A DNA stretch of 64,000 nucleotides from Saururus chinensis. Its lineage: Eukaryota; Streptophyta; Magnoliopsida; Piperales; Saururaceae. Positions 63,200 through 64,000 of the stretch are shown here, piece by piece (position 1 is the first letter of the stretch; every line of letters begins with the position of its first letter). The position numbers and the translations under genes are program-made. The notes under the pieces were generated by a model, which worked only from the letters and a program-made list of their open reading frames with translations, made no database searches and was not told where the DNA came from. Where the stretch lies: the NCBI GenBank assembly GCA_035235625.1, contig CP141145.1, positions 22,818,563-22,882,562 on the forward strand, in the 5' to 3' direction.

Positions 63200-64000
63200 A
63201 TTAAATATTGTTACTTGATGAGTTTTTGTAATGACATGATAGAGTTCTTAAAGACGAGCATAATGGCCTTGAACTGCGCAAATCGAACATTGGGGCTGAA
63301 AGTTATAGCCTCGAGAAATGTGCCACATGGGATGGACCTACTTGAAAAGTGCAGGAAAACCCCCTTTGTGGGATCTTGTTTTGTAGGGCTCGTCAATACT
63401 AGCCCAACGGTGTCAAGAATGTATGAATCGAAGTCCAGAAGAGAAAGTTATGTGCGTTTGATATTTTTGGAATTTTTTAAAAAACATAATAAAAAAAATT
63501 ATTACATCAGCGCACTAATGCCAACAAGATGCATGCCAGCAAGAACGCACAACTTGCATGTTACGCATGATGCACGTTGGCAGCTTGCGAGGGACGGTCC
63601 ACGTACAAGACGTGACGCAGGTGCGTTGCGCAGCGCTACACGCATGACGCTTGGCTTCGGTTTTCACCACGTCACTTGCCTATAAAAGGGCATGTGGGCT
63701 TTTGTTTTCAGCTATTTTCTAATTTTTCTTTCCTACATTCTTCAAACTTTTGTTCCTCCATTCTAAGTCGTTTTGAGTCCGATTCAAGCATTTCAAGAGA
63801 TGTTCTTATCTAAATCAAGTGTGTTAGATGTTGTGGCAGGGTTATTTTTCTGGTTCGAAACCTCTAAGACCCAAAAGCATGATGTCCAAATTTGGGGTGT
63901 TTGGCGCATCGTCTTTGTTCTTGCACGGAAAGCAAGGGAGAAGGTTTTAAGCTCTAAATGCATGCTTATTTTTTATTTATTAATGATTTGTAATGATCTA
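63200..64000 (+). repeat. Tekay-related LTR, cut by the window end
   Basis: It follows the same order of text as the LTR at 2402-3990: GACGAGCATAA, a CCTCG motif, GTAGGGCTCGTCAATAC (about 63382), AACGGTGTCAAGAATG, then TATA (CCTATAAAAGGG, about 63679) and AAATCAAGTGTG. It is diverged and belongs to a related family or old copy. Its start lies somewhere around 63130-63215. Confidence 0.65.

Overview
This is nuclear DNA from a flowering plant. It holds one spliced host receptor-kinase gene, chromovirus-type Ty3/Gypsy elements, hAT elements and very long solo LTRs. The receptor-kinase coding sequence is strongly GC-rich at its 5' end and sits in AT-rich surroundings, which fits a monocot or magnoliid better than a typical eudicot. 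The species cannot be fixed from sequence alone. Most of the window is transposon debris, much of it nested.

Layout: (1) 1-2364, two partial copies of one LTR family head to head, forming a diverged palindrome. (2) 2402-10704, an old broken Tekay/Del-type Gypsy element with both LTRs and the duplication CATGG. (3) 12679-19923, a probable Pack-MULE. It has diverged terminal inverted repeats of at least 60 bp and carries a geranylgeranyl diphosphate synthase (GGPPS) pseudogene with a plastid-targeting-like start and an internal tandem duplication. The pseudogene is split by a younger Reina-type Gypsy element (13342-18658). (4) 19922-26300, AT-rich spacer with a TA microsatellite, Stowaway-like MITEs, a LINE remnant and fold-back elements. 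(5) 26619-29861 (minus), the only gene that looks functional: a HAESA/HSL1-type LRR receptor kinase of 1004 residues in two exons. (6) 34222-45486, two hAT (Ac-like) transposon relics in opposite orientation. One is split by a 2.2-kb solo LTR and by a one-LTR Reina-like fragment. A 0.5-kb hAT MITE lies between them. (7) 48200-51090, AT-rich DNA with Copia-LTR-like features. (8) 51093-60378, stacked LTRs: a roughly 1-kb LTR-like remnant contains a 5.05-kb solo LTR, which in turn contains a 3.26-kb solo LTR. The two inner insertions have perfect 5-bp target duplications. (9) 60379-64000, spacer, a Copia gag-protease fragment and the start of a Tekay-related LTR that runs off the window.

The host biology is thus one peptide-hormone receptor gene beside a dead terpenoid-pathway gene copy. 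The main interest is genome dynamics: transposon gene capture, stacked insertions whose order can be read, three solo LTRs, and a giant LTR that contains several independent minisatellites. No new coding system is evident.
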